Source: Hymenopus coronatus
Taxonomy: Eukaryota > Arthropoda > Insecta > Mantodea > Hymenopodidae
NCBI GenBank assembly: GCA_030762935.1
Contig: CM060900.1
Coordinates: 368,605,132-368,669,131 of the forward strand
Direction: 5' to 3'
Length of the DNA stretch: 64,000 bases
Both the position numbers and the translations under genes were made by a program. Positions 58,916 to 64,000 of this stretch are shown here, one piece after another. Under the pieces are notes generated by a model. It made no database searches. It saw nothing but the letters and a program-made list of their open reading frames with translations, and was not told the origin of the DNA. Position 1 is the first letter of the stretch. Every line of letters starts with the position of its first letter.

Positions 58916-60015
58916 CGAAGCAGCTCACATGAATGAACGAGATGATGCAATAAATTGCTTCAGTTTGTTCCAAATGGATGATACATCGTTTTCTATTTGC
59001 AAACATAATAAGTATCAACTAAAATACAAAATCATACCAATTATGGTCACCTGTGCTACGAGAGATTTTTGGCGTTTCAACTGGGCAATACTAGTCGTAT
59101 ATTATTCCGGATAACATCCACGGGGTAAAGATGCTTCGTCTCAGAATTGAAATTGTCCTAAAGAGGTATTCGCGGCGTTATGCCGGAGATTTCGACGATG
59201 ATCAAATATGTCGAACACCACTTAGTTTTCTCCCTACTCTACAATAATGAATTTCGCACAGTGGTATTTTACGGCGATATGATCTCCCCCAAATACATCC
59301 CATATAGAACGATCTTGTTTGGGAGAGTCTAACCCCGAAGCAACAGCAGAATTTGCAGTTTTCTTCGGCGGAAGCAACATTGGAATCAACAGTGACACAG
59401 GGTTCACATAGACGGTCATGCACCGCTCATGCTGGCGTGAAAGTCTGCTTCTCTTCAACAGCGTGAGAACGCTATATCTGGATGTGGATATAACAACACT
59501 CAGCATATGTCCGCTTCAGCCTGTACAGCTCTTGTAGTCTAACATTGGCCTGATTCATCACAATATGCGAAAAGTTTCTTTACAGCATGACCACTACAGG
59601 CAACATTCTTCGTGATCTTAACCAAATGGCAGAAACGCTTGCCTTCGGGTCAATTGGAGAGATGTAGAGAAGTTGCCCGCACAATATCCAGGGTGATCGA
59701 TCCATCCCCCTATGTACGGCTCCAAAATGGACTTCACGATCAACAGCAAGAGCTATTTCTGCCTTCCAAATTCGGTGTCATGTCGCACGACATTTTTGTC
59801 GAAATGAACACCGTTTTTCTATGTATGATTCACATAGGGGACCAAATGCCCCAAAACGGAAACGAAAGGTATACGCTAAAATTCTCTTCTCATCGTGACC
59901 TTCACCGCCCCTAAGCAGTACCCCGACTTCGAATAATATTCCAATTTCTTCCAGTTGGATTCATATCCTTAACTTGTGAACATAGCTTGGAAGTTATCCC
60001 AACCTAATGGTTCGA
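58916..60015. other. Unassigned, possibly more Polinton-derived sequence
   Basis: Open stretches at 58929-59114, 59190-59330 and 59612-59914 on the plus strand (for example VEHHLVFSLLYNNEFRTVVF) are coherent but match nothing I can name. Their place after the capsid-like remnant suggests minor capsid or other Polinton genes; this is only a guess. Confidence 0.3.
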
Positions 60016-60019
60016 CGTC

Positions 60020-60244
60020 GATGGTATCGTAAATGTAAGTGGCAATAGTGAGTGCCTAGACGGCCCATGTTCAATCCCAAGCGTGTGGGATTTGTGGTGG
60101 ACATAGTGGAGCAGGGGCGGGTTTCTCCAGATTAAACGGTTTCCCTTGCCATCGCATTTCACCGGTGCTCTATCTTCATTCCATGTATCTGTGTCATCGC
60201 CTGTGGTGCAACAAGCAGTAAAAAGGGCGTGAAACACTATAGAA
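60020..60244 (+). repeat. tRNA-derived SINE copy, diverged
   Basis: It matches the body of the 32447 SINE (TTTGTGGTGGACATAGTGGA, TTTCTCCAG, CCATCGCATTTCACCGGTGC, CTATCTTCATTCCATGTATC) and its 3' end (GTGGTGCAACAAGCAGTAAA, then GGGCGTGAAACACTA). The B box is visible (TGTTCAATCCC, about 60069). The A box is worn. No clear target duplication. Confidence 0.85.
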
Positions 60245-61446
60245 AACAGCGAGTGCCGAATTCCTGCGCAGAAAATCTCCGTCTTTGCAAACCACAAAAT
60301 TGTAACAATCAAAATACCTTCCGGCGATTCTCGGCGTAATATTCTACTCCATCAAATAATGACCTTGCAATCCTGATGCCCAATGCACTCTATCATGGGC
60401 CAACGAACGCCTCATCATTTTCAGCATTAATACTTCTCCGGGATACTTTCCAGCGAGTTACGTTGTTCGCAATAGCACCGTATAACTTGTGTGCGTTGCA
60501 AGCATCGATGCCGATATCCACCCAAACTTCCGACACTTGTGCCTCACCTAAATGACCTCAAACGATCGACCTCTTCGCGATATTCCTGCGGATGATGTCT
60601 CTTCAAGTGGTGCTACAACTAAGTTTAACATTATATTTGTATATCTTGATTCAAACATGTGCAGTCGAAAACATTAATAAATGCTTTATTCAATAATGTT
60701 TGTGTATGTATTTGTATGAATTTTCAATGCATTGCTTTATAGTACTGTGAATACCATATATTCAGTTTATGTTCTAATTCACGTACAGGTGTCCCATAAT
60801 TAAACCACAAATTGGCAGGATTGTAGATTGCTCGTAGATAAAAGGATTGAGATACGGAACCTATATTGCCTTTTGTCAAATGTCAAAGTTATGACATGGT
60901 TTGTGGTTCGATCTACAGAGGCCGTAAATTAAAAGAATGTGGACGTGTGTCCTATTTTCATGTTGAATGCCTCATTTTTTGCCAGTAGCCGAAGGAATGC
61001 AGTCTTGGTGGACAATCCATATACTATATTTCAAATTATTGGATTCGCAACTTTGGCAAAATGGTCCTGTACTTGAGAGTTGCAGGCCGCTGGCTGATAA
61101 AATTTCGATTGCTTTCAGATAATACGTAGATAGCGAGAGTGTCCCGCTATAACACTGGTAGAATAGATTGGTATAGCGCTTATTGTCGAATCACATGATA
61201 CAAAGTTCGCACCGCATCTGGAGTTTCCGTTGCTTACTTTTTTAATTTCCTTGTTTTTCTACAAGAGGTACACAATATCAGCAGCATTTTCTGAAGCCAA
61301 GACGATAAACTCTCGAATACAAATTAGTTTCAACATTTAGTGTAGTAGTTGTCAAAGAACATGCGCAAGTTAATGAAATAAAACTATTAGGTTATTGAAA
61401 ACGTGTGCTTTGAAACATAGTTACTGAACTATGTTTTGCGATGTAA

Positions 61447-61548
61447 TAGAAAAAATTAATATTGCTTAGATTCGAATACGGGCACTTTGAATTTATCCGT
61501 ACGTAGACATTATACCGCTTTAACCATTTGAGCTGTTGTGGTGCTATG
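61447..61548 (-). repeat. tRNA-related fragment
   Basis: The minus strand reads CAGCTCAAATGGTTAAAGC (A-box-like) and, about 50 nt on, GTATTCGAATCTAAG (B-box-like). Stem pairing of a true tRNA is not evident, so it is probably a SINE head or tRNA pseudogene. Confidence 0.45.
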
Positions 61549-62226
61549 AGAATGTGCTTCTGAAAACCATGTCTAATGCCTGAGCGTAACTAGTGTAAGA
61601 GCCATGAATTGCTAAACTTTGTGTTCATATTGTAAAAGTATACGCATTGTGTGTAAGGAGATAAATTGTATAAGCGAGGAGCGAAACGGAGATCAGACCA
61701 ACGTTCTAAGTTAATCTAACCTGGGAACTTCTGAGCTCATGTGCCTTTGGTGCCACGTGGTAGCTTTGCGCATGCTTAAGTACTTCACTTACCAGATGCC
61801 TATTACGTCAGGTGAACAATTGCTGCCACGGAATTTAGCTGCTTGTGGCAAGGTTCACAACAATCCTGAAAGTTTTGATAGAGGCGAGGTTCATTTCATC
61901 ATCGTTATCACTGCAGGCTTGCTGCCGTTTGTCAGATTTAATGGTTATTCTGCTGATCTGTTGTAATTTGTGCTTCGGATACTGTATTATTTCTCGAAGT
62001 CTCTTTCTATTTGCCTTTCATGTGGAGATGAAATGATTAAATGAACTTTCCTGACTAGTTAATAGTTCTTAATTAGTTTTACGTGGGTAATTGTTTTACT
62101 GCAGAGCTAGCTGTTCATTTTTATTTCATTTGAAGTTTGTTTGACGGAATGATAACATTGTTTCGTAAATATTGAACCGTGCATACAATTGTACTGTATA
62201 CGTACATAAGACTTCAGTGTATGATG

Positions 62227-62324
62227 CACTGTATTTGTGAAACTCCTTCGAGGGGTATAAAGAAGTACAGCGTAGCACTGTATTTTAGAAACTCTTTCGA
62301 GGGGTATATAGAAGTGTAGCCTTT
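62227..62324. repeat. 49-bp tandem duplication
   Basis: Units at 62227-62275 and 62276-62324 share CACTGTATTT, GAAACTC, TTCGAGGGGTATA and AGAAGT with a few differences. Confidence 0.8.
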
Positions 62325-64000
62325 TAGGTGTCAAGTGCAACAGTTGTTGAAATTTTCTCCATTGCACTTGCATGCTAATCGTATATTATTTTATTGGACG
62401 GTACGAATAAGTCATATTACGCAACGCAGCAAAATAGAAGTGGGTCATTATAAAATACAAAAAAGGAGACCATAACAATTAAACATATCTATGGAGGCTT
62501 GAACATTTAAATACCGCAACATGTTAACACGATGATCACACCCCTACAATAGCGCTAATAAATGCCACTATGACTGCGCTTCCCAAAATCCGGGTGTTCA
62601 CGTCACGGTCCATTGCTGTGTGATTAGTGGCGTACTAGCTTTTAATACATGTTATGCTGTAAGAAAGAATTTGGAACTCTTATCCCATCTTTACCCTATC
62701 TAAAAATGTTTATCTTGGACCCATCTATAATCCTGTCACTTTGTGAGGTCGTGTGTATTTGATTAATGTATTATTCAACTTGGTTTAGAAAATGAAAAAT
62801 AATTCCAATAAATATTAACTATACATACAGATCGGCCATTGCGTGTTCAATTATCCTGCGGCAACCATAATATTTTATTTTATAATTCATATTTTTTTTT
62901 ACATACATTTTTATACGCCCGACACCTCAAAGGGGTTACTGCCAAATTGATTTTCAAAAGCATCGCCTTTTCTTTATACGACAGGATTATGCGATAATTA
63001 GGGTCATCACCAACATATGTTCATATTTCCTAACTTTTCTTAATCAGATTTACTTAACGCGACACTAACGCATAATTCCCCTGGTAACATGATTAATATT
63101 AATCCATGTTGCTAATGCGTATGTGTCATTACTGGTTGAGCAAGAATTTTTTCCTCGTATTTCAAAATTTATCAGATAGCCGGAAAGAATACACAATGAC
63201 AACACTTTATAGCCAAATCTTAATGAATTTCCCTTGATAAACTACCTACATTCATGCTAGCCAAAGTATGTAATCACATGAGCTGGGAAGCCCGTACCAT
63301 TTTCCTTATGCAGTAAGAACGGCCAGACTATGGCAATACCATGCGGCGCTACTTGTACGAGCAAAGGTCAACGTAAACTGCAATCCATTACTGCAAAACA
63401 GGTATCACTGCATAACACTGAGCCACGTCAGTAGAAAGGAAGGCGTTCGAATAGCATCTGGCTCTACTCAAATGTGAGCAAAATTAATTTGTTTTATAAG
63501 CATAATAAGCCTTCTAGCTGTGTACTTATACATGTACGTATTCAAAAATTGATGGCTCTTCTAGTATACAAACTGTCAAACGTCTACTAAAAGAACAGCT
63601 CCACAGAAGTATATAATTCATTTAAAAGTTGTTCAGAAAGTTACTCACAACTATCACACTTTTATAGTCCAGAGATATAGAACTGAACTGAATCTGCTCG
63701 GCATGTAGAACTATCAAGATGGATCTACCAATCCACGACCACCCTAGCTGAAGTATAGATGAAAATGAAAAGTGTAATTGAACAAATGTAGGATTCAGTG
63801 CGATATATCGCATACAAGCTGCACCTATAGATCCCAACAAATGCTATTTTCTTGGTGATACTGAAACGGAAATATGCCCCGATCACGTAATGCGAAGTGG
63901 AATACGCTTTTTAACATTATAAATGTTGCTTGTCGGAATGTAGAATGAGGTTTTCTTGAAAGGCTTCAGAAATACACATGGTTTTCAGTATTACAGCTGC

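Larger units (their letters stand above)
60245..64000. other. 3.7 kb without a recognised gene
   Basis: Only short open frames; none resembles a known domain. It contains the tRNA-like fragment at 61447-61548 and the tandem repeat at 62227-62324 listed separately. Confidence 0.45.

Noticed and set aside
61447..61548. Possible functional tRNA gene on the minus strand
   Set aside because: Box-like motifs without a consistent cloverleaf.
1..64000. CRISPR array or prokaryotic operon
   Set aside because: No regularly spaced repeats with unique spacers; introns, SINEs and eukaryotic TEs dominate. Tandem repeats seen are adjacent duplications.

Overview
This window is eukaryotic, AT-rich, and made almost entirely of transposable elements (TEs), most of them decayed. 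GT-AG introns, tRNA-derived SINEs, long AT and CATA microsatellites and the TE mix (PIF/Harbinger, mariner, pogo/Tigger, piggyBac, hAT, Penelope-like elements with GIY-YIG endonuclease, Jockey/CR1-type LINEs, BEL/Pao, Polinton/Maverick) all fit an arthropod genome. I cannot place the species and recognise no ordinary host gene. The best-preserved reading frame is the Myb/SANT accessory gene of a Harbinger element (5617-10979, minus).

Layout, left half. Positions 1 to about 11453 are most of a Harbinger element. Its transposase (plus) converges on the Myb/SANT gene (minus). A Penelope-like element, a LINE RNase H remnant and a fold-back element have inserted into it. From 11.5 to 25 kb come a pogo-like remnant, a BEL integrase fragment, two mariners with both ends visible (14474-15600 and 22247-23573), a mariner fragment joined head-on to an IS630-like fragment, and a Tigger remnant. 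At 24.8-28.2 kb an IS630-like transposon is split by a piggyBac with TTAA target duplications. At 31.7-34.7 kb lies a LINE with endonuclease and reverse transcriptase, whose YADD codons are split by a tRNA-derived SINE.

Layout, right half. Near 35.8 kb CpG density rises sharply and a long imperfect hairpin sits at the boundary. Unassigned sequence follows (36-42.8 kb). At 42.9-45.0 kb there is a degraded protein-primed DNA polymerase B, then a probable packaging ATPase, the signature of a Polinton/Maverick. A second Harbinger (45.2-50.2 kb) is interrupted by a hAT element, which is itself interrupted by a small hAT-like element. At 52.1-58.2 kb a Jockey LINE, a Penelope-like element and a BEL/Pao element abut. 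A probable Polinton capsid-gene remnant appears at 58.6-58.9 kb. The last 4 kb holds only SINE pieces and a short tandem repeat.

How the parts work together: the two Harbinger copies share the same architecture, a DDE transposase facing a Myb/SANT plus coiled-coil protein that in this superfamily helps bring the transposase to the nucleus and the element ends. The Polinton parts (polymerase, ATPase, capsid-like) would belong to one 15-20 kb element since broken up by later insertions. Gene calls rest on motif recognition by eye; family assignments without both ends are remnants, not functional genes.
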